Below are positions 41,993-51,547 of a DNA stretch of 64,000 nt, piece after piece. Below the pieces are notes generated by a model, which saw only the letters and a program-made list of their open reading frames with translations, did not search any database and had not been told where the DNA came from. Both the position numbers and the translations under genes were made by a program. Position 1 is the stretch's first letter; each line of letters begins with the position of its first letter. Location of the stretch: NCBI RefSeq assembly GCF_030687575.1, contig NZ_CP117439.1, positions 4,021,501 to 4,085,500 on the forward strand, given 5' to 3'. This DNA is from Pseudomonas sp. FP2309 (GTDB lineage Bacteria; Pseudomonadota; Gammaproteobacteria; Pseudomonadales; Pseudomonadaceae).

Positions 41993-43339
41993 ATGCGTCT
42001 TGCTTCCACTAAAACTGCGGCGGTCCTGTGCGGCGGCCTGTTACTGGCCCTGAGCGTTCCGGCCAGCGCTGCAGTCGACGCTAAATTGCTCGACATGCTC
42101 AAGGCCAACGGTCAAATCACCGCTTCGCAGTACACCGAACTGCAGAACGAGTTGGCCAAAGACCAGAAAGAACAGCAGATCGCACGGCAAGCTCAACAAG
42201 AGACCAACGAGCAGATCGCGGCTACCGCGAAAAAGACCAACGAACTGAGCAGCTTCGACCAGAAGCTGGCCTGGGCCGCCAAGACTCAGCTCAAGGGCGA
42301 TGTACGTTTCCGCCAGGAAACCGTCAAGATCGACGGCACCCCCAACAACGGCGGCAAGGACAAGGACCGTCAGCGCATCCGTGCCCGCCTGGGCGCCTAC
42401 ACCGAAATCAACTCGCAAGTGGACAGCGGCATCCGTATCGCCACCGGCAGCAGCGAAGACGCCCGCTCCACCAACCAGGACCTGGATGGCTACTTCAACA
42501 AGAAGTCGCTGTGGCTGGACCTTGGCTACATCGACTATCACCCCGACCAGATCAAGAACCTGCACGTGATCGGCGGCAAGATGCTGCAACCGTGGGTCAG
42601 CATGGGCGATGTGATCTGGGATAGCGACATCAACCCGGAAGGCCTGGCCGTGACCTACAAATACCCACTGGGCGGCAGCGCCGAGCTGTTCGGCAGCCTG
42701 GGTAACTACAGCCTCAAGGACAACGTCAACGGCGAAGGCGTGCAATTTCGCAACGACCTGCGCATGACGGCCGGCCAGTTGGGCTCGCGCTTCGCGCTGA
42801 CCGACAACCTGAAGTTGACCGTGGGCGGCAGCGTCTATGCCTTCAAGAACGACGAAGACAGCCGTTGCCCGAGCGCTGGCTCAACCCAATGCCTGACCCC
42901 GGCTGAAACCATCGCCAACACCACCGCCGGCAACGCCAGTGAATACCGTCTGTATGAAGGTTTCAGCCAAGTGGATATCGGCGGCCTGGCCGTGCCGTTG
43001 TCCTTCTACGGTCAATACGTGAAGAACAACGAAGCCACCGACAAAGACAAGGACACCGCCTGGTTGCTGGGTGCCAAGTCCAAGGTGTTTGGCTTCAACC
43101 TGGACTACAACTACCGTGACGTGCAGCGCTATGCCGTGGTCGGTGCCTTCACCGACTCCGACTTCGCCGGCGGCTTCACCGGCGCACGTGGCCACAAGTT
43201 CAAGGTCGGTTACGACATCGACAAGAACTTCGCCGTCGGCGCCACGTACTTCCTGACCAAAGCCGATTACGCCAGCGCCACGGGCTACCGCGACGCCAAC
43301 GCCAACACCCTGCAGTTGGACGCAGAAGCCAAGTTCTGA
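41993..43339 (+). CDS. Putative outer-membrane porin (Porin_5 type)
   Basis: 448 residues from the ATG giving MRLASTKTAAVLCGG; CGGAG lies about nine bases upstream. A signal peptide (cut after ASA, about 26) is followed by a helical, Gln/Lys-rich segment (about 30-85, a predicted coiled coil that may trimerise or span the periplasm) and then a beta-barrel ending in AEAKF, the terminal Phe of outer-membrane proteins. One loop has a Cys pair (RCPSAGSTQCLTP). This is the pattern of the PF16930 putative porins. The substrate is unknown. A strong hairpin follows at 43356-43378. Confidence 0.88.
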   Translation: MRLASTKTAAVLCGGLLLALSVPASAAVDAKLLDMLKANGQITASQYTELQNELAKDQKEQQIARQAQQETNEQIAATAKKTNELSSFDQKLAWAAKTQLKGDVRFRQETVKIDGTPNNGGKDKDRQRIRARLGAYTEINSQVDSGIRIATGSSEDARSTNQDLDGYFNKKSLWLDLGYIDYHPDQIKNLHVIGGKMLQPWVSMGDVIWDSDINPEGLAVTYKYPLGGSAELFGSLGNYSLKDNVNGEGVQFRNDLRMTAGQLGSRFALTDNLKLTVGGSVYAFKNDEDSRCPSAGSTQCLTPAETIANTTAGNASEYRLYEGFSQVDIGGLAVPLSFYGQYVKNNEATDKDKDTAWLLGAKSKVFGFNLDYNYRDVQRYAVVGAFTDSDFAGGFTGARGHKFKVGYDIDKNFAVGATYFLTKADYASATGYRDANANTLQLDAEAKF

Positions 43340-43355
43340 TTGTCAGTGTCATACG

Positions 43356-43378
43356 CCTCGGGCCAGGACGGCCCGAGG
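43356..43378. terminator. Nine-pair hairpin after the porin gene
   Basis: CCTCGGGCC-AGGAC-GGCCCGAGG is a perfect 9-pair stem 17 bases after the porin stop, between convergent genes. There is no T-run, so it may act with Rho or as a message end. Confidence 0.6.
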
Positions 43379-43460
43379 TGGTTGCAGCAGGTTTGCGCGG
43401 GAGGATCGATCCCCATCATCCGTTCGATCATCCCGCACACGTTGCCCTTATTCCCCGCCT

Positions 43461-43694
43461 CTACTGATCCTTGCGCCACTCGGCAGCCAGCCGTTGCGCC
43501 AGTGCATCAGCCTCCTTCACCGGCTCCTGCGGCATGATCCTCAGCGTCGCCTGCATCAGGCGCATCTGGCGGATGAACCGCCGACAGTTCGGGCAGAACA
43601 TCAAGTGATGACGCATCAGCAAGCGCTCGCGAAAGCTCAATTGCCCGTCGAGGTAGTCACTGGAACGCGCCACTTGTTCTTTACAGGTCAGCAT
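43461..43694 (-). CDS. Zinc-finger (zf-HC2) anti-sigma factor
   Basis: 77 residues, no membrane helix. MLTCKEQVARSSDYLDG is followed by the ZAS zinc motif in MRHHLMFCPNCRRFI (His-x3-Cys-x2-Cys). It overlaps the end of the ECF sigma gene by seven bases, so the two are coupled and it is the probable cognate anti-sigma factor, holding the sigma factor in the cytoplasm, perhaps with redox or zinc sensing. Being soluble and short, it consists only of the sigma-binding domain. Confidence 0.88.
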   Translation of the reverse strand: MLTCKEQVARSSDYLDGQLSFRERLLMRHHLMFCPNCRRFIRQMRLMQATLRIMPQEPVKEADALAQRLAAEWRKDQ

Positions 43695-44302
43695 TCGCCC
43701 GTTTCCTCAAAATGCTCCACCGTGGCGAAGACTTTAAGCCGCGCTCGATGCAACAGCACACGGACATTGGAGAGCGACAGCGTCAGAAGATTACAGATCT
43801 CTTCCAGCTCCAGGCCCTGGCGCTCACGCAGCACCAGCACGCTGCTCTGCAATTCAGACAAACTTAGTAACGTATGTTCCAGGCATCTACGCAATTCATC
43901 TTCGGTCAGCAAGGCTTCCGGTGTGTCCTGGTGCCAGGCATACGGAGCAACAGCCCAATGACCGTCGTCAGGCGCGAAGCGATCATCACCAATAGTGCCG
44001 TGGGGCGACGGCAAATCATCGAGCAGTACCTCACGACGATTCTGCTTGTAGCGCCCTTTGGCGGCGTTGGCGGTGATGGTCAGCAACCAGGTCTTGAGAC
44101 TGGAACGCCCTTCAAACCTGGCCAGGTTGCGCACCACCGACAGCCATGCGTCCTGCACCACTTCATCGGCATGACGCTGGCCGACAATCGCATAGGCCAC
44201 CGCGCGCATGGCGCTCTGGTAGGTGGTGACCAACTCCTTGTAGGCCTGCTGCTCACCCTTGAGCAAGCGTTCAAGCAGGTGCGTATCGTCCGCTGCTGCC
44301 AT
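43688..44302 (-). CDS. ECF-family RNA polymerase sigma factor
   Basis: 204 residues. Region 2 (about 15-85) contains ADEVVQDAWLSVVRNLARFEG and SSLKTWLLTITANAAKGRY; region 4 (about 140-195) contains LQSSVLVLRERQGLELEEIC and SLSNVRVLLHRAR. A 50-residue acidic linker separates them, longer than usual. It is the middle gene of FabH-like / sigma / anti-sigma, beginning 27 bases after the ketosynthase gene. The same neighbours are found for PA3285-PA3286 in P. aeruginosa as I recall. The signal is unknown; lipid state is a fair guess. Confidence 0.92.
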   Translation of the reverse strand: MAAADDTHLLERLLKGEQQAYKELVTTYQSAMRAVAYAIVGQRHADEVVQDAWLSVVRNLARFEGRSSLKTWLLTITANAAKGRYKQNRREVLLDDLPSPHGTIGDDRFAPDDGHWAVAPYAWHQDTPEALLTEDELRRCLEHTLLSLSELQSSVLVLRERQGLELEEICNLLTLSLSNVRVLLHRARLKVFATVEHFEETGEC

Positions 44303-44329
44303 TAAGACCTCGAGAGTGAATACGCAGGA

Positions 44330-45451
44330 TCAACGCTTGCGCAGGATCACGCTGCCGATCGAATACCCGGCACCAAACGAGCTGAGCACAGCGACGGAGC
44401 CCTTGGGCAGATCATCCTGATAGGTGTGAAAGGCAATCACCGAGCCGGCCGAGCTGGTATTGGCGTACGTATCGAGAATCACCGGCGCTTCTTCCACCGT
44501 GGCTTCGCGGCCCAGCAATTTCTTCACGATCAGGTGGTTCATGCTCAGGTTGGCCTGGTGCAGCCAGAAGCGCTTGACGTCGGCCACGTCCAACTGGTTT
44601 TCCTGCAGGTGCACGCCGATCAGCTCGGCCACCATCGGGCATACGTCGCGGAAGACTTTGCGGCCTTCCTGCACGAACAGCTTGTCGGGGGCGCCGATGC
44701 CCTCTTCGGCCGCGCGGTTGAGGAAGCCGAAGTTGTTGCGGATGGTGTTCGAGAACTTGGTCAGCAGCTTGGTGCTCACCACTTCGAACTGATGCTCGGA
44801 AGTTGCCAGGTCGGCACGTTCGAGCACGACCGCCGTTGCCGCGTCACCAAAGATGAAGTGGCTGTCGCGGTCGCGGAAGTTCAGGTGGCCGGTGCAGACC
44901 TCCGGGTTGACCATCAGGATCGCCCGAGCCTGGCCAAGCTGGATGCTGTTGGCGGCGTTCTGGATGCCGAAGGTGGCCGAGGAACACGCCACGTTCATGT
45001 CAAAACCGAACCCGGCGATACCCAGGGCTTCCTGGACTTCGATAGCGATAGCCGGGTACGCGCGCTGCAGGTTGGAGCAGGCCACGATCACGCCGTCGAT
45101 GTCGGCGGCGGTCTTGCCGGCGCGTTGCAGGGCCTGTTCGGCGGCGCCGATGGCCATCTGGCAGAGCACCGACCACTCGTCGTTGCTGCGCTCAGGCAGA
45201 CGCGGGGTCATGCGCTGCGGGTCGAGAATGCCGTCCTTGTCCATCACAAAGCGGCTCTTGATGCCCGATGCCTTCTCGATAAAGGCCGCGCTGGACTCGG
45301 TCAGCGCCTGCACCTCACCGCGCTCGATGGCGTCAGCGTTGTCGCGGTTGAATTGTTGCACGTAGGTGTTGAAAGACTGCACCAGCTCTTCGTTGGAGAT
45401 GCTGTTGGCAGGGGTGTAAAGGCCAGTGCCACTGATGACGACGTTATGCAC
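44330..45451 (-). CDS. Beta-ketoacyl-ACP synthase III family protein (PA3286-like)
   Basis: 373 residues from a GTG giving MHNVVISGTGLYTP, with AGAGGA six bases upstream. The Cys-His-Asn triad of FabH enzymes is visible: Cys in NVACSSATFG, His in FWLHQANLSMNH and Asn in YANTSSAGS. It is longer than housekeeping FabH (about 320). The P. aeruginosa homologue has been reported to channel beta-oxidation intermediates (octanoyl-CoA) into fatty-acid synthesis. It is the first gene of an operon with an ECF sigma and anti-sigma factor, with an operator palindrome upstream. Confidence 0.9.
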   Translation of the reverse strand: MHNVVISGTGLYTPANSISNEELVQSFNTYVQQFNRDNADAIERGEVQALTESSAAFIEKASGIKSRFVMDKDGILDPQRMTPRLPERSNDEWSVLCQMAIGAAEQALQRAGKTAADIDGVIVACSNLQRAYPAIAIEVQEALGIAGFGFDMNVACSSATFGIQNAANSIQLGQARAILMVNPEVCTGHLNFRDRDSHFIFGDAATAVVLERADLATSEHQFEVVSTKLLTKFSNTIRNNFGFLNRAAEEGIGAPDKLFVQEGRKVFRDVCPMVAELIGVHLQENQLDVADVKRFWLHQANLSMNHLIVKKLLGREATVEEAPVILDTYANTSSAGSVIAFHTYQDDLPKGSVAVLSSFGAGYSIGSVILRKR

Positions 45452-45484
45452 GGTCGTTCCTCTAGATCTGTCAGGCAGAAGATA

Positions 45485-45502
45485 TTGGTACCGTCGTACC
45501 AA
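45485..45502 (-). promoter_or_regulatory. Operator palindrome upstream of the FabH-like/ECF operon
   Basis: TTGGTAC-CGTC-GTACCAA has perfect 7-base arms with a 4-base centre. It lies 34-51 bases before the GTG of the ketosynthase gene, just upstream of a possible -10 element (TATCTT on the minus strand). This is where a TetR-type or similar dimeric repressor would block the promoter. No regulator gene of that type is adjacent. Confidence 0.6.
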
Positions 45503-45669
45503 ACTTTAAGTAGTTTTATTCCGCCTGGCGGACATCAAACTGGCAACGCTTTATTCCATCGCGCCACGGCTGCATACCAGCCCATCACGGCGATCCCGGC
45601 ATTTATGGTCGCGAAGTTTGCCACAAACCCAGGGATTTGGCGCCATATGCCGGATGAGCGAATTTCAAT

Positions 45670-45757
45670 GTGAGCGGGGCTTGCTCCCCGATAGCGGTGT
45701 GTCAGGCCCAGATTGTGTAACTGATTCACCGCTATCACAGGCAAGCGCCCTCTCACA
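45670..45757. repeat. REPIN: two inverted REP sequences
   Basis: The unit at 45670-45705 (TGTGAGCGGGGCTTGCTCCC, then GATAGCGGTG and TCAG) recurs in reverse complement at 45721-45757 (GGGCGCTTGC, GATAGCGGTG, TCAG) about 15 bases later. Two REPs facing each other define a REPIN, mobilised in Pseudomonas by RAYT transposases; none is in this window. Confidence 0.75.
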
Positions 45758-45792
45758 GTCGGTGCCGACTGTTCCTGCACACCGAGGAGGGA

Positions 45793-48700
45793 TCAGGCCT
45801 CGACCAGCGTCCACTGCTTGCTCAAGCGCTTGTCGGAAATCGGCACCTTGGTGCCCAACTGCTGACCGAACAACGACACGCGGTATTCCTCCAACCACCA
45901 GCGATACAGCTCCAACTGAGGGTCGCGCTTGCCTTCCTGGGCGTGTTTTTTCAGGCGGTTCTGGTACTGCACCCACAGCCCACTAAGCTCACCGCTCCAC
46001 ACCCGGTCCTTTTGCACCTGGCTCGGCAGTTTCTCCAGGCGCAGTTCGATGGCCTTGAGATAGCGCGGCAGTTCCTTGAACCATTGCGCCGGGGTTTCCC
46101 GCACAAAACCCGGGTACACCAAGTGGTTCAGTTGCTGCTTGATGTCGTTGAGGGCCACGGCCTGGGCCAGGTCGATCTTGCCTTTGAAGCGCTTTTGCAG
46201 GCCGTGCCAGAGCTTCAGCACCTCCAGGGTCAAGCGCGCCAGGCGTTCGGCGTACTCGGTCCAACTGCCGCGCTTGCGCTCGGCCAACGCCGCCAGCCCC
46301 GCGCCGTCACGTGGCAGGCTGGTTTCGCCTTCAAGCACGCAGCTGTCGAGGCTGGCCAGCAGGATATCTTCCACCAGCGCGTCGATACGCCCCAGTTCGC
46401 GGTACATCAGGCCCAACTCGGTCAAGCCGGGCAATTTGCCGCGCAGGAATTTCGCCGGTTCCGCCAGTTGTTGCATGAGCAGCCGTTGCAAGGCGCGGCG
46501 ATGCTGGAACTCGGCCTCGGCAGCGGTGGAGAACCGCCCTTCCTTGACCGTACCGCTTTCCTCCACCAGCGCCGGGTACACCGTCATCGACAACCCCGCA
46601 ATCTGCTGCTGGGTCTTTTCGGCCACTGGCGCGAACGCCTTGGCCTGCACCGGTTGCTGGCTTTTCGCGGTTTGCGGCACGGCCAGAGCGGCCTGGCTGG
46701 CTTCGGCAAAGCGTGCCGTCAGTTCAGCCAAGTCACGGCCCTCGCCGAGGAACTTGCCCTGACCGTCGACCACTTCCAGGTTCATCTTCAGATGGTTTTC
46801 CACCTGCTGCGCCGCCTCGGCCCAGGCTTCATCGCTGACTCGCGCGCCGGTCATGCGCAGCAATTCGCGGCCCAGCGCGTGGGGCAGCGAGCCCTGGGCG
46901 AATTCGATGCGCTGCAGCGCTGCCTTGACGAAGTCCGGCACCGGCACGAAGTTTTTGCGCAGGGCCTTGGGCAGGTTGCGCACCAGGGCGATGCACTTGG
47001 CTTCGATCACTCCCGGCACCAACCATTCCAGGCGCTCCGGCGGCAGGGCCGGCAGCAATGGCGCCGGTACGCGCAGGGTCACGCCATCGCGCGGATGGTT
47101 GGGTTCAAAGTGGTAGCTCAAGGCCAGGGCCAGGTCGCCCAGGTGCAAGGTATCTGGATAGTGCGCGGCGGTAACTTCACTGGCCTCGCGGGCCAGCACG
47201 TCTTCCTCGCGCATGATCAACAGGTGCGGGTCTTTCTGACTGTTGACCTTGTACCAGCTGTCGAAGGTGGCGGTCTGGTGGATCTCCGCCGGCAAGCGGG
47301 CATCGTAGAAGGCGTACAGGGTTTCTTCGTCGGCCAGGATGTCGCGACGGCGCGCCTTGGCTTCAAGTTCGTCGAGCTGTTCGAGCAATTGCTGGTTGGC
47401 GGTGAGGCACTTGGCACGGGACTGAATCTCACCGCGCACCAGGCCTTCACGGATAAACAACTCGCGCGACACCACCGGGTCGATCGGCCCGTAATGCACC
47501 GGCCGACGGCCCACCACAATCAGCCCGAACAGCGTGATCTGTTCAAACGCCACCACTTGCCCGCGCTTTTTCTCCCAGTGCGGCTCGAAGTGGTTTTTCT
47601 TGATCAGGTGCCCCGCCAGCGGCTCGATCCAGTCGGCGTCGATCTTGGCCACCATGCGCGCATACAGCTTGGTGGTTTCCACCAGTTCGGCGGTCATCAG
47701 CCATTGCGGGCGCTTCTTGCCGATACCCGAAGAGGGGTGAATCCAGAAACGCCGCTGGCGGGCACCGAGGTAATCGCCGTCTTCGGTCTTCTGGCCGATC
47801 TGACTGAGCAGGCCCACCAGCACCGCCTTGTGCAGTTTGGGGTAGTCGGCCGGTTCTTTATTGAGGGTCAGCTGCATGTCGCGGCAGATCAGGCTCAACT
47901 GGCGATGGGAATCCCGCCACTCGCGCAGGCGCAGGTAGTTGAGGAAATGCTTGCGGCACCAGTTGCGCAGCGGGCTGGCGGTGAGCGCCTGGCGCTGTTC
48001 TTCAAAGCCACGCCACAGGTTGACCAGCCCGGCGAAGTCCGAATCCGGGTCCTTCCACTGGGCGTGGGCCTGGTCGGCGGCCTGCTGGCGTTCCGGCGGG
48101 CGCTCGCGCGGGTCCTGAATCGACATGGCGCTGGCGACAATCAGCACTTCCTGCAAGCTGCCCAGCTTGGCGGCTTCGAGCAGCATGCGGCCCATGCGCG
48201 GATCCACCGGCAGGCGTGCCAACTGGCGACCCAGCGGCGTGAGCTGGCTGTTGCGGTCCACCGCCGAGAGTTCCTGCAGCAGGTTGAACCCGTCGCTGAT
48301 GGCCTTGCCGTCCGGCGGCTCGATAAACGGGAAATCGGTGATCTCGCCCAGGCGCAGGTGCAGCATCTGCAGGATCACCGCGGCGAGGTTGGTGCGCAGG
48401 ATCTCCGGGTCGGTAAATTCCGGGCGTCCGATGAAATCTTCTTCGCTGTACAGGCGGATACAGATGCCCGGCTCGACCCGGCCGCAGCGGCCTTTACGCT
48501 GGTTGGCGCTGGCCTGGGAAATCGCCTCGATCGGCAGGCGCTGCACCTTGGCGCGGTAGCTGTAGCGGCTGATGCGCGCGGTGCCGCTGTCGATCACATA
48601 ACGGATGCCCGGCACGGTGAGCGAGGTTTCCGCGACGTTGGTCGCCAGCACCACACGGCGGCCCGGGTGGGACTGGAAAATCCGCTGCTGCTCGGCCGGT

Positions 48701-49704
48701 GACAAACGCGCGTACAGCGGCAGAATTTCGGTGTGCTTGAGCTGGGCCTTGCGCAGCATATCGGCGGCATCGCGAATCTCGCGCTCGCCCGGCAAAAACA
48801 CCAGCACATCGCCGGGACTGCGCCGCTCGCTGCGCTCATGGGCGGCGATTTCATCGAGGGTGGCGAGGATCGCCTGGTCGACGGTCAAGTCGTCCTCGAC
48901 GCGGTTGCCCTCCTCGTCCTGCTCCAGGGTCAGCGGGCGGTACCAAGTGTCCACCGGGAAGGTACGGCCCGAGACCTCGACAATCGGCGCATCGTCGAAG
49001 TGCTTGGAAAAGCGCTCAAGATCGATGGTGGCCGACGTGATGATGACTTTAAGGTCCGGACGCCGCGGCAGCAGGGTCTTCAAGTAGCCCAGCAGGAAGT
49101 CGATGTTCAGGCTGCGTTCGTGGGCTTCGTCGACGATGATCGTGTCGTAGCGTTCCAGGTAGCGGTCGTTCTGGGTTTCCGCCAGCAGGATACCGTCGGT
49201 CATCAGCTTGATCAGGGTGTTGGAGTCGCTCTGGTCCTCGAACCGCACCTGATAGCCGACCAGCGCGCCCAAGGGCGTGGCAAGCTCTTCGGCCACGCGG
49301 CTGGCGACGCTGCGCGCGGCAATCCGGCGGGGCTGGGTATGACCGATGAGGCCGTACTGGCCACGCCCGATCTCCAGGCAGATTTTCGGCAATTGCGTGG
49401 TTTTACCCGAGCCGGTTTCGCCGGCAATAATCAGCACCTGATGCTTTTGCAGCGCCTCTTTGATCTCGTCGCGCTTGGCCGCGATCGGCAAGCTGTCGTC
49501 GTAGCGGATCACCGGCAGGCTGGCGCGCCGCGCCGTGACCTGGGCGCACGACGCTTGCATACGCGCGACCCACTGCGCCAGCTTCTGCTCATCGGGCTTC
49601 TTGCGCAGCTCAAGCAACTGCCGGCGCAAGCGGTGGCGGTCGGCGAGCATGGCGTGATCGAGGTTTTTGAGCAGTTGGTCGATAGCGGGCGCTTGGTCAG
49701 TCAT
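45793..49704 (-). CDS. hrpA: ATP-dependent RNA helicase HrpA
   Basis: 1303 residues, the length of E. coli HrpA. It is a DEAH/RHA helicase: motif I GETGSGKTTQ (about 95), motif II VDEAHERSLN (DEAH), SATID, and motif VI QRKGRCGRVEPG, then the helicase-associated domain, an OB fold and a long C-terminal DUF3418 region. It is cytoplasmic; in E. coli it acts on mRNA processing and on stalled ribosomes. It is a single gene; the start ATG is the conserved MTDQAPAIDQLL. Confidence 0.96.
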   Translation of the reverse strand: MTDQAPAIDQLLKNLDHAMLADRHRLRRQLLELRKKPDEQKLAQWVARMQASCAQVTARRASLPVIRYDDSLPIAAKRDEIKEALQKHQVLIIAGETGSGKTTQLPKICLEIGRGQYGLIGHTQPRRIAARSVASRVAEELATPLGALVGYQVRFEDQSDSNTLIKLMTDGILLAETQNDRYLERYDTIIVDEAHERSLNIDFLLGYLKTLLPRRPDLKVIITSATIDLERFSKHFDDAPIVEVSGRTFPVDTWYRPLTLEQDEEGNRVEDDLTVDQAILATLDEIAAHERSERRSPGDVLVFLPGEREIRDAADMLRKAQLKHTEILPLYARLSPAEQQRIFQSHPGRRVVLATNVAETSLTVPGIRYVIDSGTARISRYSYRAKVQRLPIEAISQASANQRKGRCGRVEPGICIRLYSEEDFIGRPEFTDPEILRTNLAAVILQMLHLRLGEITDFPFIEPPDGKAISDGFNLLQELSAVDRNSQLTPLGRQLARLPVDPRMGRMLLEAAKLGSLQEVLIVASAMSIQDPRERPPERQQAADQAHAQWKDPDSDFAGLVNLWRGFEEQRQALTASPLRNWCRKHFLNYLRLREWRDSHRQLSLICRDMQLTLNKEPADYPKLHKAVLVGLLSQIGQKTEDGDYLGARQRRFWIHPSSGIGKKRPQWLMTAELVETTKLYARMVAKIDADWIEPLAGHLIKKNHFEPHWEKKRGQVVAFEQITLFGLIVVGRRPVHYGPIDPVVSRELFIREGLVRGEIQSRAKCLTANQQLLEQLDELEAKARRRDILADEETLYAFYDARLPAEIHQTATFDSWYKVNSQKDPHLLIMREEDVLAREASEVTAAHYPDTLHLGDLALALSYHFEPNHPRDGVTLRVPAPLLPALPPERLEWLVPGVIEAKCIALVRNLPKALRKNFVPVPDFVKAALQRIEFAQGSLPHALGRELLRMTGARVSDEAWAEAAQQVENHLKMNLEVVDGQGKFLGEGRDLAELTARFAEASQAALAVPQTAKSQQPVQAKAFAPVAEKTQQQIAGLSMTVYPALVEESGTVKEGRFSTAAEAEFQHRRALQRLLMQQLAEPAKFLRGKLPGLTELGLMYRELGRIDALVEDILLASLDSCVLEGETSLPRDGAGLAALAERKRGSWTEYAERLARLTLEVLKLWHGLQKRFKGKIDLAQAVALNDIKQQLNHLVYPGFVRETPAQWFKELPRYLKAIELRLEKLPSQVQKDRVWSGELSGLWVQYQNRLKKHAQEGKRDPQLELYRWWLEEYRVSLFGQQLGTKVPISDKRLSKQWTLVEA

Positions 49705-49766
49705 CAGGTACTTACGAGGGCGTCTGTTTATGCACGGCCCGCGATTGTGGCAGAAAAGCAGTGGCT

Positions 49767-49842
49767 AGCGGCAAGCTTCAAGCGGCAAGGAAGAGCAAAA
49801 CCGCTTTTACTTGCAGCTTGTCGCTTACCGCTTAGCGCTGCT
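49767..49842. repeat. Extragenic inverted element of the GCAAGCTTCAAG type
   Basis: GCGGCAAGCTTCAAGCGGCAAG on the left faces CTTGCAGCTTGTCGC and CCGCTTAGCGC on the right, forming an imperfect long inverted repeat between hrpA and aceK that runs a few bases into the aceK end. A related element is seen at 61083-61165. Confidence 0.5.
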
Positions 49843-51547
49843 CTTTTCTGCGATACGGGAACACATCGATCACCTTGCCGGCGCGAATCGCGTCCTGCAG
49901 GCCTTTCCAGTAGTCGGCGTTGTACAACTCGCCGTGCAGTTCGTCGAACAGCTTGCGCTGGCTGGCGTCGGCGAACAGGAACGGCGGAAATTCTTCGGGG
50001 AACACGTCCAGCGGGCCGATGGAGTACCAGGGCTCGGAGGCCATTTCATCCTCGGGGGTACGCGGCGCGGGAATGTGGCGGAAATTGGCTTCGGTGAGGA
50101 AACAGATTTCGTCGTAGTCGTAGAACACCACACGGCCGTGACGAGTGACGCCGAAGTTTTTCAGCAGCATGTCGCCGGGAAAGATATTCGCCGCCGCCAG
50201 TTGCTTGATGGCCAGGCCGTAGTCCTCCAGGGCTTCGCGCACCTGGGCGGGGTTGGCGTGCTCGAGATACAGGTTGAGCGGGGTCATGCGCCGTTCGGTC
50301 CAGCAGTGGCGGATCAACACCGTGTCGCCCTCCACTTCGACCGTGCCGGCGGCCACCTCAAGCAGCTCGGCCAGGCACTCGGGCTCAAATTTGCTCAAGG
50401 GGAACCGGAAGTCGGCGAACTCCTGGGTATCGGCCATGCGCCCCACGCGGTCGACGCTTTTAACCAAGCGGTACTTCTCGATCACCGTGGCGCGGTTGAC
50501 GTTCTTCGACGGCGAAAAGCGGTCTTTGATGATCTTGAACACCGTGTTGAAGCCCGGCAGGGTAAACACGCTCATGACCATGCCGCGCACGCCGGGGGCC
50601 ATGATGAATTGATCGTCGGTAGTGGCCAGGTGGTTGATCAACGCACGGTAGAACTCCGACTTGCCGTGCTTGTAGAAACCGATGGAGGTGTACAGCTCGG
50701 CAATGTGCTTGCCCGGCAGGATGCGCTTGAGAAAGCCGATGAATTCCGCCGGCACCGGCACATCGACCATGAAGTAGGAGCGAGTGAACGAAAAGATGAT
50801 CGACACGTCGGCTTCATCGGTGATCAGCGCGTCTATCTGGATGCCCTGCCCTTCGCGGTGCAGCAACGGAATCACCAGCGGCCACTGTTCATCACGGGTG
50901 TAGATGCGCCCGACCAGGTACGCGCCTTTGTTGCGGTAGAGCACCGAGGAAAACAGCTCGACCTTGAGGTCCGGGTCCTTGCAGACCCAGTCCGGCAGGT
51001 TTTCCCGCAGTTGCGCTTCCAGGCGCAACAGGTCGGCGGCAAGGTCGGCGTAAGGCTCACTGAAGCGGTAGTCCGCGAACACCTGCGCGAGCATCTCGGG
51101 CAGGTTGCCGGCCGGCGTGTAGGTGCGGGTTTGCGCGGCCCGCGCGCGACGCAGGCTGGGCCGGGTGGTGTGGATGAACATGCAGCCGTCGCTGATCAGG
51201 TCATGGCTGAACAGGCCGCAAAAGATCGAGTTGTACCAGGTCTCGGACAGTTCATCGTCAAAACGCAGGTCGATCAGGCCGATGTAGGCGCTTTTCACCA
51301 GCGGCCACAGGTCGATGTCCAGCAGGTCGGCCTCATCGAAACGGGCGCGCAGGCCGCTGATCACCGCGAAGACTTTCTCTTCATACAGGTTGATCCGCGC
51401 CGCCGATGCCGCCTGGCCCTGTTGCCACTGGGCCTTTTCGAAACGCTCACGGGCGCCATCGGTGATCTGGCGAAAGTGCTCGCGGTAATCATCGAAGCCA
51501 TCGAGGATCGTGCGGGCAATCGCGGCGGCGGGCGTGGGTTGCGACAT
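49832..51547 (-). CDS. aceK: Isocitrate dehydrogenase kinase/phosphatase
   Basis: 571 residues from the ATG giving [20 protein letters not shown], with GAGG ten bases upstream; about 190 bases of open frame further upstream are not AceK-like. It phosphorylates and dephosphorylates isocitrate dehydrogenase to divide carbon between the TCA cycle and the glyoxylate shunt. The nucleotide-binding region has [12 protein letters not shown] and [13 protein letters not shown], and catalytic acids lie in [12 protein letters not shown] (conserved Asp residues). In Pseudomonas it is not linked to aceA/aceB, as here. Confidence 0.96.
   Translation of the reverse strand: MSQPTPAAAIARTILDGFDDYREHFRQITDGARERFEKAQWQQGQAASAARINLYEEKVFAVISGLRARFDEADLLDIDLWPLVKSAYIGLIDLRFDDELSETWYNSIFCGLFSHDLISDGCMFIHTTRPSLRRARAAQTRTYTPAGNLPEMLAQVFADYRFSEPYADLAADLLRLEAQLRENLPDWVCKDPDLKVELFSSVLYRNKGAYLVGRIYTRDEQWPLVIPLLHREGQGIQIDALITDEADVSIIFSFTRSYFMVDVPVPAEFIGFLKRILPGKHIAELYTSIGFYKHGKSEFYRALINHLATTDDQFIMAPGVRGMVMSVFTLPGFNTVFKIIKDRFSPSKNVNRATVIEKYRLVKSVDRVGRMADTQEFADFRFPLSKFEPECLAELLEVAAGTVEVEGDTVLIRHCWTERRMTPLNLYLEHANPAQVREALEDYGLAIKQLAAANIFPGDMLLKNFGVTRHGRVVFYDYDEICFLTEANFRHIPAPRTPEDEMASEPWYSIGPLDVFPEEFPPFLFADASQRKLFDELHGELYNADYWKGLQDAIRAGKVIDVFPYRRKEQR

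Larger units (their letters stand above)
45452..45792. other. 341-base gap between hrpA and the FabH-like gene
   Basis: The gap holds the operator described at 45485-45502, the promoter region of the FabH-like operon up to about 45540, about 120 bases with nothing I can name, and a REP doublet at 45670-45757 shortly before the end of hrpA. Confidence 0.6.
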
